Shown here one piece after another: positions 12,701-24,289 of a DNA stretch of 64,000 nucleotides (position 1 is its first letter; each line of letters opens with the position of its first letter). The stretch covers positions 12,046,139-12,110,138 of the forward strand of contig NC_064039.1 of the NCBI RefSeq assembly GCF_932526225.1, read 5' to 3'. The stretch comes from Nematostella vectensis. Taxonomy: Eukaryota > Cnidaria > Anthozoa > Actiniaria > Edwardsiidae. Under the pieces are notes generated by a model. That model did no database searches. It saw nothing but the letters and a program-made list of their open reading frames with translations, and was not told the origin of the DNA. Position numbers and translations under genes: made by a program.

Positions 12701-15700
12701 ATGTTCATAGTGTGAAAACTAAATGTATGGAAATTTACAAGGGACATAGCCAGGGGGTGGCCTAGGGCCCCCCCCCCCTTCTAGCAGACAAAATACTGTA
12801 AATGTATGAAACATTATCTAAAATACAGGGGGAAATGCCTTGAAAGTCCCTTATGGGCGCCCTCCTGTTAAAAACCCTGGCTATGCCGCTGATATAATTG
12901 TAAAAGGAGTGTGGCTATTACAGTACTGCTGTACAGTGCCTATGAAAATTATGATAGAGAAAGAAAGACAGAGTTAAATGATACAAAGATATATCCAATA
13001 TTTTCATACAGGTGCAGGCCATCCATCTACGGTATATTTTACCCCCATAGTCCAGCGGATATGTGCAGATTTTACCTTGAATTGCGCACTTTTTGCTAAA
13101 GTTATCAATTTTAGCATAGTGATAGTTTTTTATACCTCTTACAAGATAGGCTATAGAGCCAAGCTCAGTTTTGCTTTAATTTCTGATTAATAATGAATAT
13201 TGATTTGGCCGCCATTTTGAACCGGAAGTAAACTAACTTTTTCCAAAAAAAATAATAAAATCGCACATTTACGAAAGTTTACTTATAGACAAATCAAATA
13301 TAAGTCAGAGAATGCAACTAAACAAAAGAGTTCTTAAAGTAACAAGATTTCTTTTATTTTTTGTAACTATTACAGTGACACCGATTTTGAACCGGAAGTA
13401 GTCAATAGTAAAAAATACTGGCACGCTTGTTTCACTTTGCGCCTTTAAACAAAAATAAAAAAAAACTTGTTTCAGGAGTAGTTTAGGGTCATCTTTTCAA
13501 GATAAGCTATGGAGCCAAAAAAATCTGATTTTAATCACGAATTATCTTGGGATATTAAAATGGCCGATAATTTAATCCAAAAGTGAAAAGTCACGCGTCA
13601 ATACTCACTATTTTCGAAAGTCGTCAAATGATTTAAAAGACACATATAGCCAGCCCAAGTATACCAAACATTCCAGCTCAATAGCTGGATCAAGAGAAAA
13701 GAAAGTTAAAAAAAAAGCAACTGCTTATGTGACAAGCCTGGTGGGGATACCAAGTACCCCAGGAGCGGGCCGCTCCACCAATTGACTTCAACATCTGTAA
13801 ACGACCGGACACATTGTGCAAGTGCTACAAGATGAACAGTTTCTAACAGTAGGAACTGTTAATCTGGTGGCCTCGGGTGTGCGCTTATCACTCTTCTTGC
13901 CTTTCTTCCTCTTTCTACAGAAGAGTCAAAGAAGTATCTCGCCAATTAGAATTTCACGCATTTACAGGTGATACTGTATCCTGTTGTGCGGGTAGGGGGA
14001 GAAGACAGTACTTGCTGTATTCCCCAAAGCCACAGATGGTCTTCGACAGCTAGCCTTCAGGCCAGTTAAGATAAAAGACAGAATGTTTGGCAACACTTGA
14101 GCGCTTTCCACTGCTTCTATACAACCGAACAAGTACAGAGAATTGAAAGTAGACGAGGCAAGAATACAGCTCTTCGTGAAGAAAGGAACAGCATTTGATC
14201 TTATTCTAACGACGAAGCAGCTATCATACAACACACCAAGAAAAATGCCTTTCAAGCAGGCCATTGTTGGGGACAAGCACTTCTCCCTGTCTCAATACTT
14301 CCGTCTTTTTAGCACAATGGACAACAGTTGCCATAGCCGCTTTGGACAAACGCTATTAGAGCTTTTCAAGGCATGCCAAGAAGCCAAAGAACTATTAGAT
14401 GAGGAACCAAGAGCTATTAGATGCAAGATAGGCTGCCCAGCACGCTGCACTTGCACCAAAGCCAGCTTGAAATGTTCAGCCCTTTGCAGCTCCATTGAAT
14501 CATTTAACGATAAAGCTGTAAGATATCTGAACTGCATTAAATAAAGAAAACAATTCTCATCAGAGTTAGACCGACATATTATGAACCACACTCTTTTTGT
14601 TTTATAAGAATCTATTTTTAAGAACGTCCAGCCTGACTAGGATTTCACTAATTTTTAACAAAATGCCGAGGCTCACAAAGCAAGAAAACATTTTCTTTAT
14701 ATTAAATTGGTGCATTTATCATTTGTGCAATTCTATTTAAAAAAATATTATTTGATTAGAGTGTGCAGAAACAGGTTTGGAAACCTGCTTCCGGTTTAAA
14801 TAAAGGTAAAATTAATAGCAGAAACCTAATCAGTTTTGCCTTTTTTTACAACTTAAAAGTATTAAATGGATTTTATGAATATTTTAGTCGTAGACTTTTA
14901 AACATGATGTGCATCTCTGTGCTTTCAAAAATGCCAAATTTAATCTCCAGTGCAAAATGGCTGCAATTATAATAAACCATATTACTCGGTGATAAAAGCT
15001 GATTTTATCTTGGCTCCATAGCTTATCTTATAAAGGCTATTGCACACTACAACTGCAATAAAATTGGTGTCTTTTGCTAGAGGGCGTGGGGTGAAGTAAA
15101 CGTCTGAGGTTTTACTTTCGACTACTTCCGGTTAAAGGTGCCTATCACCTTTAAAGTTCCAAAAATGACAAATTTGCGGTTATTTAAAAAAATATTGGGT
15201 TTAAATACATTCTTTGACTTTCATATAAGTTGTCTAGTGAAAAACAGTATTAAAATGTGCAAGTTTATCTATTTTTTATAAAAAGGTAGTTTACTTCCGG
15301 TTCAAAATGGCAGCCAAATCAATTCTTCTTATTAATTAGAAATTAAAGCCGATCTGAGCTTGGCTCTATAGCCTATCTTGAAAAGGTTATCAAAAACTAT
15401 CACTATGCTAAAATTGGTAACTTTAGCAAAAAGTGCGCAATTCAAACACATATCCGCCGGACTACCAGGACCTTCCTGTATTTAGAAGTTTTGGCCAATA
15501 CCTTAATACTACCGTATCTATTTGCAGATACTTGAGACAAGTTACCCACGGGAGCTGTTGGTGAGTGCATGCACTTAGGCTTAAAATACCTTGTGGTGAA
15601 CTAACCCATGTTGAATTCATCCATCGGTGCTGGAAAGTCACATGCGTTTTGCGGGGGCAAAGTCCAACAAATTAAAAACAACCCACGAAAGTTCGGACAA

Positions 15701-18700
15701 GTCAAAAAGGAAAAATAACTTCAAGGAATTTAGATTCATTTCTACAGGTGCCATTAGCACAATGCTTTGTTGTCCCAATTTTGTTCGTACAAAAGCACAC
15801 TCTTCTTGACTTGTCCGAACTTTCACATGTTGTTTACGATTAGTTGGACATTGACCCCGCAAAACGAACATGACTTTCCAGCGCTGAAAGGGTGAATTGC
15901 ATGCCATAAGATTGCCCCAGCAACGTAAGAATCGCAAAATTAGAATTAAATTGGCTTGAAGCACCCTGTAACCTTGCATTGCATATTTTGAGTGTATTTT
16001 GTGATGGCTTCAACTTTTCTTGCAATGCTTTATGTTACTGGAAAATTCTGATTTGCGAATGTTAGACACATGAAGGCAGCACTTAACACTCCTTACACTG
16101 ATGTTGACTACTCTCTGTTTTTTTTTTCCATCAATTCTAGCTCTTATTAAATCTTGTATTGCTATTTTTGCTTAATTTTATACAAGCTCTTATATTGTAC
16201 CTGTATGAGACGTTTATATTAAAGTGTATAATTAATCACTTGTTCCTCAGGGGGAGGCAAAACGCCCAGAGACTTTCTGGGAAGCCGTGAAGGGGATCTG
16301 GCAGGTTCTGGGCACAAAGTATGGTCATGTGAGAGTGGATTTCTCTCAGCCCTTCTCCTTACAGGTGAGGCCAACACCATCCTCTAACTCTCACCCCCAT
16401 CCCTAGTAGAACCCTGCTAACTCTCACCCCCATCCCTAATAGAACCCTGATAACTCTCACCCCCATCCCTAGTAGAACCCTGCTAACTCTCACCCCCATC
16501 CCTAATAGAACCCTGCTAACTCTCACCCCCATCCCTAGTAGAAATCTGATTACTCTCACCCCTATCCCTAGTAGAACCCTGTTAACTCAATGTGGGATTG
16601 ATCAATTACTGAGGTCCAGGCCTTTTTTGATTTCCAGGAATTTTCACGCTGCATGGACAACTCCTCAATAATGCAAGAATTCAGCTCTAGCATGGCAGCC
16701 AAGGCATCCATGACCTCAACACCCCTGTCCTCCCTCCTCAGGAATGTATCTGATGTCTCAATTGCAGCCATGGGGGATGATAGATGCTTTTTGTTGACCA
16801 AAGCACTGGGCTATCATGTCATATATGGTGAGAATGCTTCATATCATTTAGATAGATATGTGTGTGTTGACCAAGGCACTGGGCTATCATGCCATATATG
16901 GTGAGAATGCTTCATATCATTTAGATTGGTGTGTGTGTTGACCAAGGCACTGGGCTATCATGTCATATATGGTGAGAATGCTTCATATCATTTAGACGGG
17001 TGTGTGTGTGTGTCGACCAAGGCACTGGGCTATCATGTCATATATGGTGAGAATGCTTCATATCATTTAGATGGGTGTGTGTGTTGACCAAGGCACTGGG
17101 CTATCATGTCATATATGGTGAGAATGCTTCATATCATTTAGATGGGTGTGTGTGTGTGTTGACCAAGGCACTGGGCCATCATGTCATATATGGTGAGAAT
17201 GCTTCATATCATTTAGATGGGTGTGTGCGTGTGTTGACCAAGGCACTGGGCTGTCATGTCATATATGGTGAGAATGCTTCATATCATTTAGATGGGTGTG
17301 TGTGTGTGTGTGTGTGTGTGTTGACCAAGGCACTGGGCCATCATGTCATATATGGTGAGAATGCTTCATATCATTTAGATGGGTGTGTGCGTGTGTTGAC
17401 CAAGGCACTGGGCTATCATGTCATATATGGTGAGAATGCTTCATATCATTTAGATGGGTGTGTGTGTGTGTTGACCAAGGAACTGGGCTATCATGTCATA
17501 TATGGTGAGAATGCTTCATATCATTTAAATGGGTGTGTGTGCGTGTGTGTTTGTGGGGGGGGGGGGGTGGGCTTGACATCTGTTCATTTTAGCTGGTCCA
17601 TTTTAATATATTAAATTATGCTGACGATGATGGAAGAGGGCTATAGAAGTGACGTAGAAGGCTAGTTGATTATTTGTATTGTCATTGGTAGATGCGGTCC
17701 AGTGCAGCGCTGTGATGAGTACCAACATTCTCGCCTTCCTCCTCCTCTACGTCCACAGAGAGGTACATCTATGAGCTGTCACGCAACATGCAAATCAATG
17801 AGATTTTTTCTGTTACACAATTCATACAAACAACTCTTGTCACGCAGTGAGCAGTCACGCAGCGTGCTGTCACGCAAATCGAAAAGGCTTTTTTTAAACT
17901 AGCACAGTTCAATTGAAAAAAAAAACTTGTTGTGCAAGCTGCTTTAACTCCATTCAACCTGTTGCTGTCTTATTGCGGTACAAGAAATGTACAGTATGCA
18001 AACTTACGCGTTATTTACTGTACTAGGGAGCTACTCTACAGGCTTTGACGGATTCCTTCCAGTGGTTAAGATCTGAAGTCATATCACGAGGACGGTGAGT
18101 ATCGAAATTTGTGCTTTTTTGAGGCTGAGTTTATCCAAGAAGACAAGATGTTTTAAGGTGCATGTTTCCCCAAGTCGCACTTTTTTTTTAAACAAAGTTC
18201 TTTTACGCTTTTTTTTTTGGCGCAATACAAGCAAAAGGGCCCCTAGAACGCACTCGCACTTTGCCCTTTTTGCGTCGTGGTAAGAAAAATAGATTTGGAA
18301 AAATGTGGGTGAGATGAGAAACTCTTGAAAATGTGAAAATGTCGAATCATTTGTGAAAAGTATCCCGACCATAATTTGAGATTTCACGGAACCTTAATTA
18401 AAGTGTGCACTTGTTTTTGTGCTCGGAGACTCAGTAATAAAAACTCTTAACCAATTTGTTTTTCTTACTTTTTTTTCACGCTATATTCTCAAGCATTACT
18501 TATTACACCCTACCTCGCCTTATTTCCTTTGTTATCTATCTTTTTGTCAGTTTCTCCTCACCCTATACTTATATGTCATGGAAGCTACACTACTTATCGA
18601 TCAATTCCCTATCATCGTAGTGACGTCGGCTTCAGCGGTGAAACATGTGACGTGTTGCATCATTCACTTGACCTTTTACGTGACTTGGTGGACATCGAGA

Positions 18701-21700
18701 CAGTCACGCAGTCCAGCGTTACACCAGCTACAACAACTGACGTCACAAAGACAGAAGGAGTCATGCAATCAACCGTGACCAAGGTCACGCCTAAGCTGAG
18801 CCCGTCGCATATAATCAACCTGGTGCACTATAGTAATCTGGTATGGAGTAAATAAAAACGGCAACAATGGAAATTACACCTTTATTTAGAGAAAAAGCAA
18901 CATTGACAGGAAAACCGCACTGACAAGGAAGACCTTGAAACGAAGACCCTGAGCGGAGCAACAACAGCTGCAGCAACTGTAACAACAGCTGCAGCAACAG
19001 TAACAACAGCTGCAGCAACTGTAACAACAGTAACAACAGCTGCAGCAACTTTAACAACAGTAACAACAGCTGCAGCAACTTTAACAACAGTAACAACAGC
19101 TGCAGCAACTTTAACAACAGTAACAACAGCTGCAGCAACTTTATCAACAGCTGCAGCAACTGTAACAACAGTAACAACAGCTGCAGCAACTTTATCAACA
19201 GCTGCAGCAACTGTAACAACAGTAACAACAGCTGCAGCAACTTTATCAACAGCTGCAGCAACTGTAACAACAGTAACAACAGCTGCAGCAACTGTAACAA
19301 CAGCTGCAGCAACTGTAACAACAGATACTATGACAGCAGCAACGACAACAGCAACCTTTTGCAATAAATACAAAAAATATTTTAAAGAATATGCTAACAT
19401 TGTTTTTCATATTTTCCAGGTCTTGGCAGTATTTGCCTTGGAATCCGTGTTAGGTAAGCAATCTCAGACTTTCGTACTATTGTGCTATTCCTGTCGGCAT
19501 ATTGATTTGTTGTACATATGTTCAGTATCCTAGCCCTCCCATACTTGACTGTTTGTGTGTTGGCCTTTTGCAGCGTGCAGCATCGTAACCGTTGCTAGAG
19601 ATAATGATATCGACATCAAAGACATCAAGCAGGAAGGGACACTTCCTCAAAGCGAGGTGAGTAAGAGCTACGTATTGGAAAAGCCCACCGTTTGGCTATA
19701 ATAACACACAAAACCACACAAGTGTGAAGCTTTAACTTTCAACATTACCTTATATCAGAAGCATTCCTCTCGTCTAGGACGTTTTTGAGTGCATTTTTTT
19801 TCTAGCACTGAAATAAAAGGGTGTTATGGGTTAGTCCGCAGGACAAATTAACATACCTAAAAAAAAAACACAAAGACCCAATACAATCCACTGTTGCCCG
19901 ACAACAATTCGAGCAAGTGAAGATCAGTTCTTTTGTAATGTCCCGTCCTCATACTCACGCTCACGTACTCATCCCTCTGTCTATTCTCTGTAGATCGTCG
20001 AGAAAGCTAAAGATCTTTGCGAGATTCTTCAGAAAGAATTCATCTTTCTCCCTGTAAGTAGAAAGCCTTACATCTGGTCATTCCGATATCCATTCCATTC
20101 CTATGCATCATTGCAGGCGAAGAGATAACATAAATTTTCATGTACTCTGTCCGATCTGAAAAAAAAAAAGTTATACTAGGGTTACACAAACGATTTTTCA
20201 TTGTTCCTATATTGCTAAACACCAAATTTTTAAATAAATCTTATTTTACCTGAAAGCGCCATATTATCTATATTAACTCATGTTAATGTAATGTGCCATT
20301 GTGAGCACTTCTAGGGGTAATCTTAGCTATTCTAACGTTCGTTTCTCTCCTGACGTAGCCATGTGTGTCGGTCGAGGCTGGTATTAAAGACGCCCTTGAG
20401 AAGTTTATTACATGCGAGGTTATCCGATGTACGGATGAGGTAAATATGAGCGAATTTTCGAAATCTCTCAGAGTTCCTTTTAGTAACCCTTCTTGACGCA
20501 CGAAAAGAGGAAGCATGAAAAGAGGATGGTCCGAGAATCTACAGTAGCAAAGGGCAAAGATCTAGGGTTTGAAGGGGTTCGAAAGGTCTGGCGGCTCACG
20601 GGAAAACATACAAAACAAGCTAGACAGGTCTGCCGGTTCACGGGAAAACATACAAAACAAGTTTGCAGTTTTGCGGTAAACTTCTCACGGCGCGCAACGG
20701 AACGCTCGCGCTTGATTAGCGGAAAGTTCGCGTGTCAAGACATTTGAGAAATCACCGGTTTTTTGATATACGTTTAACTCAAGAATAACAACAGATACAT
20801 TAAAGTTAATGGAAAGATATAAAAAGTTCTTCTTATTTTTGAAGGATCGGAATTTTTGCACCCGGTGTTGTAGTTAGCACCTTCACCGGCCCCAGAGCAC
20901 CCCGGGTAGTGCTTGTGAGTTCCAAAACTCAAAAAAACATCCAACACCACATTTTAGCTATAGTAGTGTACAAGTGAAAATAAGTGGGGGCTACAGTCAA
21001 TAGCCCCTCCCTCTCCGGGACCACTTCCACAGATAAGCATCGGAATTTTTCTCCCGTTCAATGGGATTGTATGAACATCCGTCCTTAATAAACTCTATTT
21101 ACTGTTCATATCACTATGGCATTTTAGTAATTCTTGCTTGCTTTTTGTGGTTTTATTAGTCGCGTAGTACGACCTCTAGGGATAAAGATTGGTCGCTCGG
21201 CTTCTCTGCCAACACTTGGGAAGATGACGAGGACGATTGTTTTGGGCACGAAATCGCTGATCCTTTATTCAAGGTGGGTCACGAGAAAACACGTTCTTAG
21301 AGCGCCTTATTATATTTGCTTATTACTTCGCGTCACTTTTCAAATGGCATTCTTAAAATGCATGTGTTGAAAGCAAACGTTGCATGGGGCCCAGGGTTCA
21401 TGGGGCTGACATCTCATGGGGCCCACGGTCCATTCGGCCCCCACGGTTCATGGGGCTCACAGTCCATGAGGCCCATACGGTTCATGGGGCTTACGGCTAA
21501 GGGTCTACGGTTCATGTGGCCCACGGTATATGAGGCTCACAGTCCATGGGGCTCCACAGCTCATGGGCCTACGGTTCATGGGGCCCACGGTTCATGGGGC
21601 CCACGGTTCATTGGGCCCACGGTTTATTGGGCCCAGGGTTCTTGGGGCTCACAGTCCATGGGGCTCAGGTTTTATGGGGTCCCCACGGCTCATGGGGCTC

Positions 21701-23090
21701 ACTATTCGTGGGATTCACAGTTCAAGGGGCTTACGGTGTTGTTTTTAGCTGTCTTCAAGTAAGTCTCAGCTAAGCCGTCTGACCTTCTTGCAAGCGCTTG
21801 TCTGCCCTCTCGTGGAATCCTATTGGATCGCAAGTTGCGGGCTGCTATGGTTACGAGGACAGGAATTCACTGGTGAGTAGTTCTCTTATTGGCTCTTGGG
21901 TGTAATTGCCCCCTCACCCTATCGTATTAAAATCTACGCATTTACAGACGTCTCGTCAGAAAAGCTCTACAATATGCATGGTGGGACCGATATCATAGAT
22001 TTGCACAAATAAACTAAGCGGATATTTTTCAGCTACAAATTCATTACACAGATCTATGCTACTGACGCTATTTGATAGCTCCTTCAAGGTTTCACCTTAC
22101 CCTCACTGCCGTGTCGCGCTTAAGATTTGTCTAACGCAGGCTCGTACACAGGGAGGGGGGGTGCGCCGGGTACGCCCCCCTTCCTTGGCACAGTGTACCC
22201 CCCCCCCCCCCCTTTGACGGACAAAAAATTGATCATTTCTTATCAAGGAATCTTTAAATACTATGTTTTTTCCGTGTGATACCTATGACTGCGCACCTCT
22301 TTTACCAATACTGGGTGCGTCTGTATCGTATTGTCCCAACATATTACATATATTTAAGACCCGAAAACGTTGGTGACAAATATGATTTTCAGCAGTGGCT
22401 CTTTCTTCCTCTGGACCTTCCAGTTCCATTCTTTTTTGTTGAGCCTCCATAGAATGAACAGCCTCTATTTAGCAACCGCTTGACAGGTCCATGGTGTCGC
22501 TTTTATGCTAATACTCTAAGCGCTTGTTTTTTTAAGATAAACTTTCATTTCATTTTACTATTTAGAAAATGAGTTCCTGTCAGCCGTACATTACTGCGCC
22601 AAGGAAAGAGTGTCTAAAGATGTCACAATGTTTCGTGAGTATTTGTATACCCTACCACTCGCTACAATTGTGTGACATTGTTTTAGTTTTATATTGAATA
22701 TTTGAGAATGCCACTATCAATATATTTGGGATATAGAATATAATGGAGGCTTTTGGGTTTTATAATTTGTTGAATTTCACGTTGATATTTTTCGGGTCCA
22801 GAGTATTTATATGTCCCATTATACAACTGATTATTCCTACGTTTTTTTCCTACGGTACCTATATGGTTCCTATATGGCCTTCCCACTTTTGACCAGTCAT
22901 ATGCTATTCCATAGCTGAGAGCTGTTCCCTAGAGCCTCTACGCAACGCGCTTCGCACCTTCAAGGAGCTGGGTGTGGTGGAGCTACGTGCCAATGAGGCA
23001 AACCAGACCCTGTTGCGCCTGACAAACAACTACGAAGACGAGGAGGCCGTGTTTGAGCTGATAGACAGAATTCACCAATATAAAATATGA
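6779..23090 (+). CDS. GPAM: Glycerol-3-phosphate acyltransferase, GPAM/GPAT1 type, 28 exons
   Basis: Acylates glycerol-3-phosphate to lysophosphatidic acid, normally at the outer mitochondrial membrane. Exons: 6779-6818, 6930-7189, 7667-7801, 8206-8273, 8617-8721, 8818-8876, 9372-9486, 10717-10813, 11306-11417, 11944-11971, 12061-12154, 12296-12344, 12435-12515, 12625-12674, 15528-15560, 16251-16364, 16638-16827, 17692-17762, 18027-18094, 18621-18840, 19420-19453, 19574-19656, 19994-20053, 20359-20439, 21160-21273, 21749-21872, 22566-22634, 22915-23090. All phases join, giving 909 residues (vertebrate GPAM about 830). Acyltransferase motifs: HX4D at H304-D309 (LPLHKSHLDY), GGFFIKR 347-353, EGSRSR 388-393, VPVNISY 423-429. 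The N-terminal RPFMG followed by CPRC (136-139) matches the family's start region. C-terminal exons 19-28 also follow the GPAM order. Residues 1-100 have no counterpart I recognise. Weakest splice site: acceptor before 8206. Confidence 0.9.
7533..7621. repeat. Truncated short interspersed element
   Basis: Shares the 'ATATGGAAAAA' and 'AAATGACCCACTTTTTGCC' segments and following G-run with the complete element at 4871-5036. Lies in GPAT intron 2, about 45 bases before the exon 3 acceptor. Confidence 0.5.
9499..9820 (+). repeat. 56-bp minisatellite, six copies, GPAT intron 7
   Basis: Copies begin at 9499, 9555, 9611, 9667, 9723 and 9779 with the word CTGATTTC(A/G)ATGTTGATAG. Spacing is exactly 56 bases and copies differ by a few substitutions. 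The array starts 12 bases after the exon 7 donor. A seventh copy lies at about 10,365-10,425, separated by an insertion. Confidence 0.95.
9821..10364. mobile_element. Insertion interrupting the 56-bp minisatellite
   Basis: The minisatellite stops mid-unit at 9820 and resumes in the same unit at 10,365. The intervening 544 bases are unrelated to the unit. They contain repeated AATTACGCG(G/C) words near both ends and a CCAGCCAATTATAAAAGG stretch. No coding capacity is visible. Probably a non-autonomous transposon, family unknown. Confidence 0.55.
11505..11675 (+). repeat. 31-bp minisatellite, GPAT intron 9
   Basis: Unit AGCGCAAGGCAAGGGGTAAC plus 11 bases, starting at 11505, 11536, 11567, 11598 and 11629, with a partial sixth copy from 11660. 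It begins 87 bases after the exon 9 donor. The long minus-strand frames across it are translations of the repeat. Confidence 0.95.
12744..12888. mobile_element. Short inverted-repeat element, GPAT intron 14
   Basis: Ends are CATAGCCAGGG and CCCTGGCTATG, perfect inverted copies, with a C-run near the left end and an AT-rich centre. About 145 bases with no coding capacity, typical of a MITE. Confidence 0.6.
13049..15466. mobile_element. DNA transposon with long terminal inverted repeats, GPAT intron 14
   Basis: The left arm (from about 13,049, TAGTCCAGCGGATATGTG) pairs with the right arm (to about 15,466, CACATATCCGCCGGACTA). The inverted similarity continues inward for roughly 600-700 bases with gaps. 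Matching pairs include TAGGCTATAGAGCCAAGCTC (13,148) with GAGCTTGGCTCTATAGCCTA, the TTTTGAACCGGAAGTA words, and AAGATAAGCTATGGAGCC (13,500) with its complement near 15,010. The central 1 kb carries a plus-strand frame. The pairing was judged by eye and the exact ends are uncertain. Confidence 0.65.
14143..14544 (+). pseudogene. Cys-rich frame inside the long-inverted-repeat transposon
   Basis: An open frame of 133 residues preceded by an in-frame coding-like stretch (from about 14,008) broken by a TGA just before 14,100. The C-terminal part has a tight cysteine cluster, CKIGCPARCTCTKASLKC then CSALC. This resembles the Cys-rich tails seen near the ends of some transposon-encoded and tesmin/CXC-type proteins. 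It lies centrally between the inverted arms, so it is probably the remains of the element's own protein. Family not identified. Confidence 0.4.
16385..16588 (+). repeat. 33-bp minisatellite, GPAT intron 16
   Basis: About six copies of a unit starting TAACTCTCACCCCCATCCCT at 16385, 16418, 16451, 16484, 16517 and 16550. The array starts 21 bases after the exon 16 donor and fills most of that 273-base intron. Confidence 0.95.
16793..17545 (+). repeat. Exon-derived minisatellite spanning the exon 17 donor
   Basis: Ten copies of a roughly 70-90-base unit. Each contains the last 35 bases of GPAT exon 17 (encoding LTKALGYHVIY), the GT donor, about 25 bases of intron ending in CATATCATTTAG, and a variable (GT)n tract. 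The first copy is the real exon end (donor after 16827); the other nine lie in intron 17. A frame stays open from 17,075 to 17,614. Copies are nearly identical apart from the GT tract length, so the expansion looks recent. Confidence 0.95.
18960..19325 (+). repeat. ACAGCTGCAGCAAC repeat array, GPAT intron 20
   Basis: Roughly 17 copies of CAGCTGCAGCAAC separated by TGTAACAACA, TTTAACAACAGTAACAA or TTTATCAA spacers, with higher-order periods of about 21, 33 and 54 bases. The Leu- and Val-rich frames on the minus strand across it are repeat translations. Confidence 0.95.
21384..21740 (+). repeat. CATGGGGCCCACGGTT minisatellite, GPAT intron 25
   Basis: About 17 degenerate copies of a roughly 20-base unit alternating CATGGGGCTCAC and CATGGGGCCCACGGTT. 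The array runs to within ten bases of the exon 26 acceptor (21,748) and presumably overlaps its branch-point and pyrimidine region. Confidence 0.9.
22137..22319. mobile_element. Short C/G-run inverted-repeat element, copy in GPAT intron 26
   Basis: Left end CAGGCTCGTACACAGGGAGG, then G and C runs. The internal 'AAGGAATCTTTAAATACTATG' segment (22,241) and CCTATGACTGCGCACC match the element at 48,100-48,226. The right end (ACTGGGTGCG) is weak. Confidence 0.5.
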
Positions 23091-24289
23091 ACGGGACAAA
23101 CGCCACAGCGCTTCCTGTAGAACCATAGCCTACAAGTTACGTTGCAGTAAGGGCGGTGGGTCTATTCCACACGTAAACATATTCACATGGCTCAAAGTAA
23201 ATACAAAAAAGCGCTTGTTTTACGAGGCTACGACAGTTTAGTGTCTCGATACATTCTGATACTCAAACCTAGACAGCAGCATCTACCTTTTGAAGCGAAG
23301 CGGTGCAATTCAAACCGCTTTGAAGCAAAGCGGTGCAATTGTTCGTTAATAATGAATACAGTTGTGGGCCAAAGAAGAACAATCACCGGAGCTTTGGTTA
23401 CTGTATGTTTTTTTAAAATAAAGCAGTCACGTTTAATTTATGTTTGATGGAATTAATAAAGGGGAGCAAATTATCAAATATAGCGTAACGGTATTAATAT
23501 GCAGGCGCTGTTGGCATCGCGCTGCCATCGCGCAGAATGTGCGGCCATTTACTGTGTCACGTGATGCGGCTCAGCGCGCTCGAATCTAATGCTTGATTGA
23601 ACAGGCGAAATACAAAGAAAACCGGCAAAAATCGCAAAACGTCTTATATAGAACTAAATTCCTACTGTATTAGGGCCGTAATAACGTAACACTAAATCCC
23701 GCAAGTATTAGATAAAAGATTAAGGAACGATTTGCGCCCGTTAGTAGCCGGTTTCAAGAAATCATTCTGTGGAGGAAAAGGACCAAGAAAAGGCCCATTT
23801 TTTGTCAGAAATCGAATGGGAATTTTAAAAATGTCTGTTTACAGAGTTTCTAGTAAAGACAGACGTAAACTAAAATTCTTCTTTAACCCCGCAAATGATA
23901 GAACCATTGTTGAACTATATTTCTGCCAAATTACAGGCTTTTTGAGCGAATACCTCCTTGGGACATTTTTAGTTTTGTATTTGGTGCTTTTTATGATGAC
24001 AAAAACTAGAATATAAATTAGAGTTCGTATTTCCCGCGGTATCGTTAATCTCCGCCCCCTATTAAAACAGAAAAGAACCCAAATAATAGGCTGCAAGTGA
24101 TCCGAAAAATATCATTAACGCACACAAAGTGACTAATCAGCTGAAACGCACAAGCTTACATCTCAGCTTTGGTGTTTTGTCTGGTAAAGAAAACAAGTAA
24201 ATCTATGACACATAATAGAAAAACAGTGCAAAGCGCGCGTCTATTAAAAAGTTAATTGATTACTTGTGCTGTATTAAAAGCGAATTTTC
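23091..24289. other. GPAT 3' region and intergenic DNA
   Basis: The first 330 bases are the likely GPAT 3' untranslated region. A small duplication, GAAGCGAAGCGGTGCAATT and GAAGCAAAGCGGTGCAATT, lies at about 23,293-23,340. A CACGTG E-box is near 23,560. The 94-residue plus-strand frame at 23,732-24,016 has no recognisable feature and I treat it as chance. Confidence 0.5.
23417..23422 (+). terminator. Candidate polyadenylation signal of GPAT
   Basis: AATAAA about 330 bases after the GPAT stop codon, on the sense strand, in an AT-rich context. It is the first canonical hexamer downstream. Confidence 0.5.

Noticed and set aside
16793-17545. CRISPR-like array of evenly spaced repeats
   Set aside because: Repeats are contiguous exon-derived units in an animal gene, without unique spacers; a minisatellite, not CRISPR.
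18815-19400. Two long minus-strand frames rich in Leu/Gln or Val/Ala
   Set aside because: Pure translations of the CAGCTGCAGCAAC array within a GPAT intron; no start context or domain.
23732-24016. 94-residue plus-strand frame with a hydrophobic C-terminal segment
   Set aside because: No similarity, no splice context and an ordinary AT-rich composition; not supportable as a gene.
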